Shown here: positions 9,201-16,631 of the stretch, in pieces
Layout: every line of letters starts with the position of its first letter
Numbering within the stretch: position 1 is the stretch's first letter
DNA from: CAZIWX01 sp964543125
GTDB lineage: Bacteria; Fidelibacterota; UBA8477
Assembly (NCBI GenBank): GCA_964543125.1
Contig: CAZIWX010000039.1
Location: 1-21,516 of the forward strand
Length of the DNA: 21,516 bases
Direction of reading: 5' to 3'
Notes under the pieces: generated by a model
What the model was told of the DNA's origin: nothing
Database searches by the model: none
What the model saw: only the letters and a program-made list of their open reading frames with translations
Position numbers and translations under genes: made by a program

Positions 9201-10749
9201 CCTCATCAAAAATGGCGTGATAAATGCCGATGTCGATAGCATTGTTGTACATAACATGGGTGTACAACTCGGAGGGGCCGAAAAATGCCACCGCGCCCTT
9301 GGGCGCCGAGGTCGTACCGGCCCGAATCCATTTTTCACCGAAGCAGGGGTCCTGAGAGGCTTCAAAATTGCCGCCGCCGCAGACCACGCTGGTTACAACA
9401 GGGAGTTTCCAACCGTTATTCAACTGGTCAATGTGCTGCGATTCCATAAAAGGTCCTGACCACCCGGAATAATGCCCCAGTCCCCGGTAATTAACGAATC
9501 CTACGCCATTAGTGATGGGATTCAGCACATAATTCAGGGTCATCTGAGCGGGATAGAAGGCCGTATCCACCTGAGTATAGCCGTTGTCCAGCATTTTACG
9601 CCGGACCCAATTTTTTGTCTGGGCGGTGGAAACCGCTTCCACCGTAGTAGCAACCATAAGGGCTCGTTTGAACCAATCACTATCTCCCATCCAGGGTTGG
9701 CTTTCATAATGTACGATCTTGGAAATAACCACCAGCAGTTCGTAAGCGGTATCCACCGACAATCGGCCTACCTGGACTTCCGGAAAATCATCGTCACCGG
9801 TCAGCAGGGAATAGGGAAAATCGGTTACGCGGCTAACGCCCTCAGGGCTGGAAATGTGATAAGCCGGCAATCCCTGATCCGTATCTCCGATAAGCAGAAC
9901 ATAACGTGGTGGATCGGGCCAGTTTAAATAGGCATTACGAATAAACTCATGAATATCATCAGCCGTGGCGAGACCGGCCGCGGCCATGTTCACTACCGTC
10001 ACCGGGTGGCCCTTACGTTGCTTCCAGGCCACCAGATTTTGCAGATAGGGGGCAAACAGCGGCGGCGTAATGATAAGATAGCCGCCCAACTGTTGATACA
10101 CACCGTCAGGTGTGGGAATAGCGTGGACTTTGGGTACCGGTGGTAAACCGGTTCCATTGGTGCGTGTCAAAATGCCGGTCTGAATTGGCGTGGTGGATCG
10201 GATTTGAACCCGCCGGCGTAGCGTCAGGGTCCCGCCGGCATTCAGGGCCAAAGGATATACCGTAACCGGCGCCACCGTTTGACCCTCAATTTGAATGGGG
10301 GCGCCGGCGGCTATTATTAGCGAATCGGAGTCGAACACCGTGAGGGCATTCAGGAATTGAACCGGCGCCTTGGGATCACCATCCCGGCGGAGCCGGGGTG
10401 TCCGGGCAACGGGTAACTGTCCCAGATTCTGCTGTTCCAGAATCAACCCGGTGAAATGAGGGCGGGAATAGCCTGGTTGAACGGGTATCAAGATCGTGTA
10501 GCCGGGCAAAGCCGGTTCCCCGGACTCGTTTTTAAATCCGTATCCCCGGAGCAAAAAATCTTCCGGATCTGACAGAAGATTTTTCCAGAACCCCGGATTC
10601 GAGGGAAATTCAACGCTAAAAGTGTTGGGATCGGATTGGCTGGCCGAAATAATATTGGGGCGCTTGAGGGCCGGGCTATTTTCCCCTGCAAAGGCACTCA
10701 GGACGCTTAGTTCGATGACAACGCTGCTAATCCACCGTTTCGTGTTCAT
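6220..10749 (-). CDS. Large secreted C25 (gingipain-family) cysteine peptidase with C-terminal dockerin
   Basis: This is an exported multidomain endopeptidase of 1509 residues. It has a signal peptide (1-21), an N-terminal region of about 200 residues resembling a gingipain propeptide, and a C25 domain (about 222-565). The C25 domain shows YLIITPP, PRYVLLIGDTDQGLPAYH, TDFPYSLLTGDDDFPE and VGRLS. The probable catalytic His is H426 in NYRGLGHYSGW and the Cys is C457 in VVTSVVCGGGNFE, 31 residues apart as expected for the family. Downstream are Ig-like and CARDB-like regions (about 580-880), two related beta-rich modules with a SNG motif (near 955 and 1255), and an ASPM/hydin-like segment near 1116. 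A type I dockerin pair ends the protein (about 1452-1509: GDVNLDYQVNILDF, GDIVADGQLNIQDA). Unlike the two following secreted proteins it lacks a FlgD-like tail. It starts 8 nt after the lipoprotein stop with a weak ribosome binding site, suggesting coupled translation. Substrate and cohesin partner are unknown. Confidence 0.88.
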   Translation of the reverse strand: MNTKRWISSVVIELSVLSAFAGENSPALKRPNIISASQSDPNTFSVEFPSNPGFWKNLLSDPEDFLLRGYGFKNESGEPALPGYTILIPVQPGYSRPHFTGLILEQQNLGQLPVARTPRLRRDGDPKAPVQFLNALTVFDSDSLIIAAGAPIQIEGQTVAPVTVYPLALNAGGTLTLRRRVQIRSTTPIQTGILTRTNGTGLPPVPKVHAIPTPDGVYQQLGGYLIITPPLFAPYLQNLVAWKQRKGHPVTVVNMAAAGLATADDIHEFIRNAYLNWPDPPRYVLLIGDTDQGLPAYHISSPEGVSRVTDFPYSLLTGDDDFPEVQVGRLSVDTAYELLVVISKIVHYESQPWMGDSDWFKRALMVATTVEAVSTAQTKNWVRRKMLDNGYTQVDTAFYPAQMTLNYVLNPITNGVGFVNYRGLGHYSGWSGPFMESQHIDQLNNGWKLPVVTSVVCGGGNFEASQDPCFGEKWIRAGTTSAPKGAVAFFGPSELYTHVMYNNAIDIGIYHAIFDEGVEELGEALWRGKLELWRNYHQTNTHPYDQSPEFYFHIYNLLGDPGLNFWTDTPQAIQVMAPDSLEGGDRYIMVQVNGADDQPLSGAFVYLRNDSNAVGLETGPNGRVVLPVTLAGGDLKLTVTGKNLLPELREIPVSSQEHAPDLTWIQWSASGWLTAGATVYPALEVTGGDADLSDVEISIESDSPWLTVLQGQVLIDQLGSGESETIENAFSIRVNAAAPDSARALIELTIDSGLEHWTQEFPVILHAAHLIWAPIIAETGNARPGETLTTHLRIFNQGSLPGSAGTATLLLPDEVQGTNLTTAWETIPVGGTYFSPEAVSLILADSLFPGDRVHLGLVLNTNSRSDTLWRILPLGTPGLYDPSIADGYGYRVFDNQDLAYSKTPVYNWYEIDRPSGGPGHTLPINDTAQNEDATVHIPLPFPVKYYGRVYTTATVCSNGWIALGSSPEVSFRNRTIPSPIGPDAMLAPFWDDLYTYPGRVSDYLAPDSSRYILEWKDVSNAFSGQPETFQVILNNNPAATPTGDTEIEFQYFRFSNSDSYENFATIGIEAPDATTGIEVSYVNQYDPSVAPLNAGRALRFTTAKGHRLPAAALTLDHTELDFQLNPWGSAGDSIALANVGASPLVYAIHPVVDNPSRAQPDWSAVMGNIPHTKGADGPVVAGRSVQWDTTDAFGYTWRDENEPHTPPYHWVFIETPDNALSNPPDPDDYAFGPIQVGFDFPFYEGSYTHLWVNSNGTLSFTSQAVPYFNTPLPSLEAPAACIAAWWDDLNGGGSTPGQIYAWNNGIDTSVVSFINMPRWGTSNRYTFQVILEIDGTITIQYGNMSGPRTSATVGIQNADRNIGLTVLNNSLSDLNTGSSVQFLRPHSWFSASHWFGTIDPNSVGYFTVHVSTRAFAPGVYSLPLQIVSNAENVPVADIMVNLQVILGDHPAGDVNLDYQVNILDFNTLVDILLQLRAASPGQLTAGDIVADGQLNIQDAVALIEFILTP

Positions 10750-10757
10750 TCGCTGTT

Positions 10758-11798
10758 TTAATTGTGTTCAATGCGGAAAATTTTAACGCCTTCCCGGCCG
10801 GCGGCATAAAGGGTATTACCACTAATAAAAACATCATAAACATAGGTCAGGGGCAGCTTGTAATCGATTTTGGCCGTGCCGCCGGCTGTATCCAGTTTAG
10901 CGACGAACAGTCCATTGCCGGCACAGCTTAAGAAGGCATAATTGCCCCACAAATCGATATGCTTTACCCAGCCGTTCAGCACCAATTCACTCGTGTGGGT
11001 CAGGGTTGAATCATCGATTTTAAGCATGGTCATCCCGGCCCAATTATCGGCCACCAGCAGAAAATCCCGGTAGAAGGTCACATCCAGGGCCTCGCCGGGC
11101 GTATCCGCTGAGAGAACCGGCGCCGATCCGGCTTGCACCGGCAGATCGAATATTTCCACACCCAACTGTTGCCGCGCCGTAGCAAGGCGATTACCCAGCT
11201 TATCCAATCCGTTGTATGAACTCGTCTTCACTTTCTCACCGGTGGGAACATCCCAGGCCGGCGTTCCCAATATTGGGTCCAGGATCTTGCGCATGCTGAA
11301 ATATTTCAAGCCATCGCTACCGTCGCCGTCGGCCAACCACAGGTTGATCGAATCCGGCTGGCCAGTAACCACGAAATCCATTGTGTTGGAGTCCGAAAAG
11401 TTGATCGGAGAATATGCTGAATCAGGTTTCAGGTTGGTGTTATCCAAGGGCAGGATGTATCCCGAATGTTTGTCTGAAGCGAACCATAAATGATTGATAG
11501 GATCGAACCGGACCAACTCCAGTTCGGATGTGCTGAATTCATATTCATAGCGCAGCCCCCAGCCAGCGTTGCGTTTGGTCCAGATCTGACCACCGGCCTG
11601 ACCCGCCGCAACGAACATCAGTGTATCTTGCAGGACCACCACATCCCGGGCAAAGCCAACCGTATTTAATTCTTCGGTTTGGGTGAGGCGAATATCTGAA
11701 TTTTGCCGGCTCGGTGTGTTGGGCTGGATACACCCACCGCTGAACAACAATCCTGAAACAACTACGATTGCCAATCCTAAACGCGTTAACCTTTTCAT
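10758..11798 (-). CDS. LVIVD-repeat-like beta-propeller lipoprotein
   Basis: This is a predicted lipoprotein of 346 residues. MKRLTRLG, a hydrophobic stretch and a lipobox-like LFSGGC (lipidated Cys23) form the N-terminus. The rest is beta-rich repeats of about 45 residues of the LVIVD kind, for example ARDVVVLQDTLMFVAAG, GEALDVTFYRDFLLVADNWAG, VKHIDLWGNYAFLSCAGNGL and YVYDVFISGNTLYAAGREGV, each ending in a short x-V-x-I-F/L-K-I type strand. Such proteins sit on the membrane surface; their partner is generally unknown. The start at 11798 is chosen over upstream in-frame ATGs at 11813 and 11831 because GAGGA lies 8 nt ahead and because it puts the signal sequence at the terminus. It is followed 8 nt later by the C25-dockerin gene and preceded by a 76-nt gap after the outer-membrane protein. 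It could belong to the PGA operon or start a new unit. Confidence 0.78.
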   Translation of the reverse strand: MKRLTRLGLAIVVVSGLLFSGGCIQPNTPSRQNSDIRLTQTEELNTVGFARDVVVLQDTLMFVAAGQAGGQIWTKRNAGWGLRYEYEFSTSELELVRFDPINHLWFASDKHSGYILPLDNTNLKPDSAYSPINFSDSNTMDFVVTGQPDSINLWLADGDGSDGLKYFSMRKILDPILGTPAWDVPTGEKVKTSSYNGLDKLGNRLATARQQLGVEIFDLPVQAGSAPVLSADTPGEALDVTFYRDFLLVADNWAGMTMLKIDDSTLTHTSELVLNGWVKHIDLWGNYAFLSCAGNGLFVAKLDTAGGTAKIDYKLPLTYVYDVFISGNTLYAAGREGVKIFRIEHN

Positions 11799-11806
11799 TC
11801 GGGAAA

Positions 11807-11811
11807 TCCTC
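11807..11811 (-). promoter_or_regulatory. Ribosome binding site that fixes the lipoprotein start
   Basis: GAGGA on the minus strand lies 8 nt ahead of the ATG at 11798-11796. It favours this start over the two upstream in-frame ATGs. Confidence 0.6.
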
Positions 11812-11846
11812 ATGGTGCAATCTAATTCCATTTTATCCGGATCTGG

Positions 11847-11867
11847 TATTTACAATTTCTTAAAGAT
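11847..11867 (-). promoter_or_regulatory. Short third copy of the spacer core, upstream of the lipoprotein gene
   Basis: This 21-nt stretch matches 6133-6153 (copy B core) at 17 of 21 positions without gaps, including ATTTC-N-TAAAGAT on the plus strand. As in the other copies a CCGG lies a few nucleotides away on the gene-proximal side (11837-11840). It falls in the only gap (76 nt) between the PGA-associated genes and the lipoprotein/C25 pair, so it may be an internal promoter. The match is weaker than between copies A and B. Confidence 0.3.
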
Positions 11868-11874
11868 ATGACTT

Positions 11875-12909
11875 TTACAGATAAATATCCCAGAGCGTAT
11901 CCAGGGTAATTCGCAGCCCCAGTTCCCAGCGCTGGAAGGTTTTTAAATCAATGGTGCGCTGAAACCGCGAAATCACCCCACGCCGGCGATAGCCGCCATA
12001 AACATACCAATCCCACCTGCCGGAAGTGCGTGGATAAAGCGCGGCCCGGACTTCCCGGTCAATCTGACCGCGGCCATTATGCAACGGGTCGGTGGCAACC
12101 TCGCTTAAATACGCGCGCTGCCGCACCGCAAGCTCGGCACTGAGCCGTTTAATGAATCCGGACCGAAGTGTATACACCAAACCTGGTGTGAATTCCAGGC
12201 TGCGATAGGATCGATTCTCCTCATCCTGCCGGTTCACATCCCGCGCCCAGCCATACAAAACGTGAAGCTTAAAACGCCAATACGCGGAAGGTTCATAGCG
12301 CGCATCCAGACTACCCTCCAGAATTTGAACATCGTATTCAGTGAAACGGCTAGTGTAGTATCGCGCCCGGGTCTGTCCCCGCCATTCCAACGTGACCTTT
12401 CGGCCCAACCGGTGCTCAAATCCGGCCCAGAATTTGGTGGTGGCATAGGTACAGGAATAACGAAGCTTGTCTCCCAAATCCTCATCCAGATAATTTCGCA
12501 GATAATATTTTGGGACATAACCGTAGCCGATCTTCAGAAATCGCCAGTTTCCCAGGGGTTGTTCCAAAGTCAGGTTCAGGCTGAAATAATTCTTTTGGGC
12601 GATGCTGGTAAACCGGTGATAAAATGAAAACAGGTAAAATCGGGTCGGGTGGTTGTCAAACAGTAACGGCCGGTAATAGATCTTCAGCAGACTCGTCAAA
12701 ACACCGCTGTCAATGGTTTTGGCGGTTCCTAAAGGGGTGGGATCAAAAGCCAACTCGTTCTGTTCCACCCGGCTTAAATTTAGTGGATTACTTTGGTACC
12801 CGGTTTCCAATCCCCACTGAAATTTCACCGGTGCCGCCATCCGTTGCAGCAGTGTTTGGGCCGACAGACCAACTATCAGCGCAAGGGTCAGAATGGAACG
12901 GCGTATCAT
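11875..12909 (-). CDS. Predicted outer-membrane beta-barrel protein of the PGA locus
   Basis: This exported protein has 344 residues and a signal peptide (1-17, cleavage near LSA-Q). The mature part alternates polar and hydrophobic residues with many aromatics, as in transmembrane beta-strands: RFYLFSFYHRF, WRFLKIGYGYVPKYYL, FWAGFEHRLG, WRFKLHVLYGWAR, WDWYVYGGYRRRG. It ends in a strand with a hydrophobic terminus (LWDIYL), which fits an outer-membrane barrel. I do not recognise a named family. Its start overlaps the stop of the duplicated-domain gene by 4 nt (ATGA) and it has no clear ribosome binding site of its own, so translation is probably coupled. Sitting at the end of pgsB-pgsC-pgsW plus a periplasmic protein, it is a candidate for the outer-membrane step of poly-gamma-glutamate export. 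That role is inferred from position only. Confidence 0.72.
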   Translation of the reverse strand: MIRRSILTLALIVGLSAQTLLQRMAAPVKFQWGLETGYQSNPLNLSRVEQNELAFDPTPLGTAKTIDSGVLTSLLKIYYRPLLFDNHPTRFYLFSFYHRFTSIAQKNYFSLNLTLEQPLGNWRFLKIGYGYVPKYYLRNYLDEDLGDKLRYSCTYATTKFWAGFEHRLGRKVTLEWRGQTRARYYTSRFTEYDVQILEGSLDARYEPSAYWRFKLHVLYGWARDVNRQDEENRSYRSLEFTPGLVYTLRSGFIKRLSAELAVRQRAYLSEVATDPLHNGRGQIDREVRAALYPRTSGRWDWYVYGGYRRRGVISRFQRTIDLKTFQRWELGLRITLDTLWDIYL

Positions 12910-13769
12910 CGGGTAATTTTAGCAAATCTCACATAAACCTGGCGATCCTGATCTAATAACCGAATCTTGATTTTATGACTGCCTTTTTTCAGCGCCACCC
13001 GGCAACTGCGCCATTTCCCGGGAACCAAATCGGCATGATCCACGATAGAGGATAATTCGGAACGCTCCGAATTAAAATAAAAGGTTCCCAACAGACTGCC
13101 GCCATTCCAAATCTGGATGCGGTAATCTTGTTCATTCCCCATAAAATCCGCGAACCCCACCCGGCTGATCATTTCCAAAGTGGCTGGACCATCCAAATTC
13201 AACAGCAGGTCATTTTTATCATCAAGGTAGTAATAATTCAGAGTTTTGCCGGATACTGCGACCTTCACTGGCGTGGATTTCATCACCGGTGTTAAAAATT
13301 GTTTCTTCCCTTTAGTAGTAGTCAAATCTTCCAAAACGCGCACCACCACCGGAGCGGCGCCTATCGGGGGAACCAGCCGGACCTTGTGCTTGCCCTTGGG
13401 CACCAGGAAAAAATCCTTGGCTGAGTGGGAATAAAAATGGTTGGGATGCTGCTGGGACTTCACGCCTTTCGACAATTTTTGCTTATGCTTCACCGTAAAA
13501 GGCGCCTGATCGTCTACTTGAATCCCAAAGTCGTAATGGATGTACTGGTCAACTTTAGCAGGTGAACTGACCCGGGAGTAGATCTTGATCCGTAGCGGTC
13601 CGGTGACATCAAAGGTGATGGGTTTCCGATATAGAGTATAATAAACCCAGCGTTTGCCTGAAATAGTGAGGATCTCCCGCTGTTCGCTGTCAGATGGCTT
13701 CAACAATTCCGCTGATAAACCGACCAGTGAACCAATGATAAGACTGAGAAAGATGATTTTTTTAAACAT
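12906..13769 (-). CDS. Periplasmic protein with two tandem copies of an unrecognised beta-rich domain, in the PGA operon
   Basis: This exported protein has 287 residues and a signal peptide (1-20, LSA-E). The mature part is an internal duplication. Unit 1 (about 37-148) and unit 2 (about 173-285) share, in the same order, SGK-N3-4-YY, a GP turn (VTGPLRI, LDGPATL), SRV (IYSRV, MISRV), a Y-N-(F/R)-I-Q strand, and a closing PKGKHKVRL / KKGSHKIKIRL. The units are diverged, which points to an old duplication, and look like beta-sandwiches. I cannot assign a family. The mature protein is rich in Lys and His, especially around 94-130, which could suit contact with a polyanion such as poly-gamma-glutamate. 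It overlaps pgsW by 8 nt and the outer-membrane gene by 4 nt, so it is made with both. A periplasmic link between synthase and outer membrane is my inference. Confidence 0.75.
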   Translation of the reverse strand: MFKKIIFLSLIIGSLVGLSAELLKPSDSEQREILTISGKRWVYYTLYRKPITFDVTGPLRIKIYSRVSSPAKVDQYIHYDFGIQVDDQAPFTVKHKQKLSKGVKSQQHPNHFYSHSAKDFFLVPKGKHKVRLVPPIGAAPVVVRVLEDLTTTKGKKQFLTPVMKSTPVKVAVSGKTLNYYYLDDKNDLLLNLDGPATLEMISRVGFADFMGNEQDYRIQIWNGGSLLGTFYFNSERSELSSIVDHADLVPGKWRSCRVALKKGSHKIKIRLLDQDRQVYVRFAKITR

Positions 13770-14880
13770 AAGAATCCGGTTCGTGCTCCTGCAGGTGATG
13801 ACGAATCATCCGTTTACTTTTTATTCCGACACCGATCACCATGGCCATGATCAACGCCAGAGCGATTCCGGCCGCCGACAAACTGTAACGATCGGTAGCG
13901 TATAATTTGCTATTGCCAATCGGTGGGGTGGGCACCGCGGCATAAGGATAATCGAAAAGTTTGAAAAATTCATGAATGTTTAGCAAATGAATGATGGGAA
14001 CACCTTGCCGACCAAATTGGACCAAAGTGCCTTCGGCCGGGAATCGGGAAAAATCCATGCGGCGGGTCAATCCCGGCGGCACGAGACGGTCCGTCACACG
14101 ACTGCCCAGTGCAGCCGCGCCACCGCCCACATTCACATAGGCTTTGTAACGCTTGATTGGTAATTGTTGTTTGAAAAAATCCATGCGGCGCCGGATCGCA
14201 TCGTCCAAATTAGCACCTTTCAACTCCGCCAGATGATTGCGTTGAATCACCTGCTGGATCAGCTCGCGTCCCAAAGGTGATAACCGCCGCCCAATATCAC
14301 TGCCACCGCCGATACTGGCGGCTTGAGCGCGAAAAGTTATGACGCCGCTATCCAAGAGTGTGCGTTCCATGTCCAGCCAGGTGAAATTTTCATCGTTGGC
14401 ACCCCACTGGGAAGCACCTACACTGGCGGTGATAATAGGCACTAGTTTGAGTTCCTGCGCCGCGCAATACACTGCGAGATTCCCACCGGGCATGGAACCG
14501 GTCACTGTCACGGCAATGGTATCACCCGCCTTCAGTCCGGCTCGCAGGAAAAGCTGAACCACCATGGCCGCCACGTTGGGATCCAACACAGCGATCTTTG
14601 AATCCAGATCACCTTCATCGGTGGTGATATAGCTGGCTTGGCGTCCAATCAGGCCCGTGTGATTGGGGTCGTTCACTTCATCGATAAAGACGGCATTGGC
14701 CATGCGTACATTTTTCAAAACTTGCATGCCCCGGGTCATGCGCTCGGCGGCCCGGATTTTTAATTCATGATTGGCTTCCACATGGTGAATCTTAATAGAG
14801 CTGGCGCCATAAAATAACGCCACGGCTATTATTGCCATGAGAATCAAAACCGGGGTCCGCTGAATGGCGGGTCTAAACAT
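13762..14880 (-). CDS. pgsW: Poly-gamma-glutamate system protein PgsW
   Basis: This membrane-anchored protein has 372 residues and follows pgsC with an 8-nt overlap. It has an N-terminal membrane segment (about 9-29, VLILMAIIAVALFYG), a large domain of about 300 residues expected outside the inner membrane, and a second membrane segment near the end (about 335-355, ALALIMAMVIGVGI) before a basic tail. The central domain carries the features of the family found next to PgsB and PgsC: AVLDPNVAAMVVQLF, GDTIAVTVTGSMPGGN, TASVGASQWGAN, AASIGGGSDIGRRL and YVNVGGGAAALGS. Its biochemical role is not established; the family is defined by its place in poly-gamma-glutamate loci. It is not related to PgsA/CapA, and no PgsA is seen in the window. 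Confidence 0.85.
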   Translation of the reverse strand: MFRPAIQRTPVLILMAIIAVALFYGASSIKIHHVEANHELKIRAAERMTRGMQVLKNVRMANAVFIDEVNDPNHTGLIGRQASYITTDEGDLDSKIAVLDPNVAAMVVQLFLRAGLKAGDTIAVTVTGSMPGGNLAVYCAAQELKLVPIITASVGASQWGANDENFTWLDMERTLLDSGVITFRAQAASIGGGSDIGRRLSPLGRELIQQVIQRNHLAELKGANLDDAIRRRMDFFKQQLPIKRYKAYVNVGGGAAALGSRVTDRLVPPGLTRRMDFSRFPAEGTLVQFGRQGVPIIHLLNIHEFFKLFDYPYAAVPTPPIGNSKLYATDRYSLSAAGIALALIMAMVIGVGIKSKRMIRHHLQEHEPDSYV

Positions 14881-15322
14881 TGATCAGGCCCCCATTCAAT
14901 ATCATCACGGAGAGTTGAACAATACAGGCCACGATCAGGATAACACTCATGGTACGGACAGGTCCTTGGCGATCCATCCAACTGGCAATGAGCCCCGGAA
15001 TGATGTAGCCGATGGTGTAAAAATCCAGATTGTAAACCGACACATTACCGGCGATGTAATTCCGGGAGAGGTAGCCCATGAAAAAGCCCAGCAACAGTGA
15101 CAGGACCAGCCGCCGCCGCCCATAGATCAATAAAAATTTTGACAACAGCTGAACAATCCCCCACACCAGCAGGCTAATGAGAAAAGTCGCTACTACCCGC
15201 ATGGGATGGTGCATGTGCAAGCCGATATACCCCGGGACAATAATTCCGCCCGCGGTGACGCCCAGCCATTCCGCCAGCCACAAACTCAGAATGATGCCCA
15301 TTCCAATGGCAATTTCAATCAC
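14873..15322 (-). CDS. pgsC: Poly-gamma-glutamate synthase membrane subunit PgsC/CapC
   Basis: This is the integral membrane partner of PgsB. Its length, 149 residues, equals that of the Bacillus protein. It has about five hydrophobic segments: 4-30 including AGGIIVPGY, 42-64, 70-84, 99-116 (FYTIGYIIPGLIASW) and 123-143. GIIVPGYI near the N-terminus is typical of PgsC. It is thought to form the synthase complex with PgsB and to help move the growing chain across the inner membrane. The start is GTG, overlapping the pgsB stop (GTGA, 4 nt), and its stop overlaps the pgsW start by 8 nt, so the three are translationally linked. No unusual residues are evident. Confidence 0.92.
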   Translation of the reverse strand: MIEIAIGMGIILSLWLAEWLGVTAGGIIVPGYIGLHMHHPMRVVATFLISLLVWGIVQLLSKFLLIYGRRRLVLSLLLGFFMGYLSRNYIAGNVSVYNLDFYTIGYIIPGLIASWMDRQGPVRTMSVILIVACIVQLSVMILNGGLINV

Positions 15323-16497
15323 GATGCACTCTTGAATTTACGCGCTTCATCCAGTATCTCAAATCCACTCCCCACGATATTCCCGACTCCGAACAATAAG
15401 GTTCGGTCAGGCAGAGCCACCAGGGCCTGCGCTACCTTGGCCGGATTGGTCTTTTCCGGAAAGCGGCTGACAGGCCAGGCCATTTTATCAAAATATTTTC
15501 TTTTATAGCGATCCAAACTATCACCACGAATGATCAGATGGACCGGTTTGATCTCCTTGAGAATCAATTCCAATAGCTGGCTGGTCCGGGAAACACGGTC
15601 GGAGCGGGTATTTAAAAAAACGGCGACCTGATCATAATCCAACGCCGGATAATTTTTTAGTTTGCTCCAGATATTCAGGGTTGAATCCGGGTCGTTGGCG
15701 GCAAAAGCCACCACAAAACTGATGGTTCGGCCTTCCGTGGTCAGCGTCCAGATTTTCAAGGCTCCCGGATCCGGCGTGGCTTTGCGCATACCTTCCAACG
15801 CCCGGGCCCGTTCCACCCCCAACGCTGTGCAAACCTCCAACGCCAGAGCCACATTTTCCGGATGTTCAAAATAGGTAAAACCCCGGAGATCAGCGGATTT
15901 GACGGTATTGCCCGAAACAGCATGAACTTCCGTACCGCGTTCTGCCGCAACCTGCCGGAACAGAGGCAACATGGCCGTTTCCGCCGTGTACAATCTGCCC
16001 TTGAAAGGAATCGTGTTGGCTAAAGAACGGGCAATATCTTCCAACTTGTAACCCATTTCCTCGAGATGATCCATGCGGACATTGGTGATCACGCCGTGGG
16101 TGGATTGGATCATGCGCTGTTCCGCCACCCATTGAAGCTGGGGTTGCACGGCCATGCATTCCAATACCACTGCTTGGGGTTTGAATTTTGAAAAATAGCG
16201 TAAAAAATGGACCTGCTCGCCGATACTGGCAGTGCGCAGGCGAACGATTTTGCGGTCTTTCCCAAACAGATCCAGGATGCGGGGGTCGGAGCCCGTGGTC
16301 TTGCCTAAAGTACTCAACCCACCCGCGCGCAAGCCCGCTGCAATCAGGCGTGTCACGCTGGATTTGCCCCGGGTACCATTCACATGCACCCGGATCGGAA
16401 TACGATACAGGCTTTTCCGGTGCAGATACCCTTCAGCAACGAGGGCGGCAAGCAAACCGCTGATCAGGACGGCTATGGCAATAAGAGTCGGATCCAC
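15319..16497 (-). CDS. pgsB: Poly-gamma-glutamate synthase ATP-dependent ligase subunit PgsB/CapB
   Basis: This is the amide ligase that extends poly-gamma-glutamate using ATP, a Mur-ligase-like enzyme. At 392 residues it matches the Bacillus protein (about 393). It has an N-terminal membrane anchor (about 5-22), a nucleotide-binding loop at 40-48 (VNGTRGKSSV), the TLGKTTGSDPRIL segment at 63-75, VVLECMAVQP at 110-119, and ITNVRMDHLEEMG at 137-149, all hallmarks of the family. The distal part (CTALGVERARA to the C-terminus) is the ligase C-terminal domain. The start is GTG at 16497, the first possible start after an in-frame TAG two codons upstream; GGGAG lies 13 nt away, rather far. A 6-bp-arm GC hairpin sits directly ahead of that site. 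It is the first gene of the leftward operon. Confidence 0.93.
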   Translation of the reverse strand: MDPTLIAIAVLISGLLAALVAEGYLHRKSLYRIPIRVHVNGTRGKSSVTRLIAAGLRAGGLSTLGKTTGSDPRILDLFGKDRKIVRLRTASIGEQVHFLRYFSKFKPQAVVLECMAVQPQLQWVAEQRMIQSTHGVITNVRMDHLEEMGYKLEDIARSLANTIPFKGRLYTAETAMLPLFRQVAAERGTEVHAVSGNTVKSADLRGFTYFEHPENVALALEVCTALGVERARALEGMRKATPDPGALKIWTLTTEGRTISFVVAFAANDPDSTLNIWSKLKNYPALDYDQVAVFLNTRSDRVSRTSQLLELILKEIKPVHLIIRGDSLDRYKRKYFDKMAWPVSRFPEKTNPAKVAQALVALPDRTLLFGVGNIVGSGFEILDEARKFKSAS

Positions 16498-16516
16498 GGA
16501 CTAACATCAACTCCCG

Positions 16517-16530
16517 GGCCCCGTGGGGCC
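16517..16530 (-). promoter_or_regulatory. GC-rich hairpin in the pgsB leader
   Basis: GGCCCC-GT-GGGGCC on the plus strand is a perfect inverted repeat with 6-bp arms and a 2-nt loop. It lies just 5' of GGGAG (16511-16515, minus strand), the only ribosome-binding-like site before the pgsB GTG. It could modulate pgsB translation or be a leftover of the mobile element upstream. No T-tract follows in the minus direction, so it is not a standard terminator. Confidence 0.35.
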
Positions 16531-16566
16531 GTTAAAACATTCCCCGGTTGGATTTCATGGCCCGTA

Positions 16567-16572
16567 AATATA
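16567..16572 (-). promoter_or_regulatory. Possible -10 element for the pgs operon
   Basis: On the minus strand this reads TATATT within TATATTTA, about 70 nt before pgsB. It resembles both a sigma-70 -10 box and the Bacteroidota TAnnTTTG element, but no convincing upstream -35/-33 partner is visible. Low confidence. Confidence 0.2.
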
Positions 16573-16631
16573 GTTAAGCGGCTATCTCAAGTAAGAGCGA
16601 ATACAGGTGGGCTCAGGGTGAAATAAAAATG

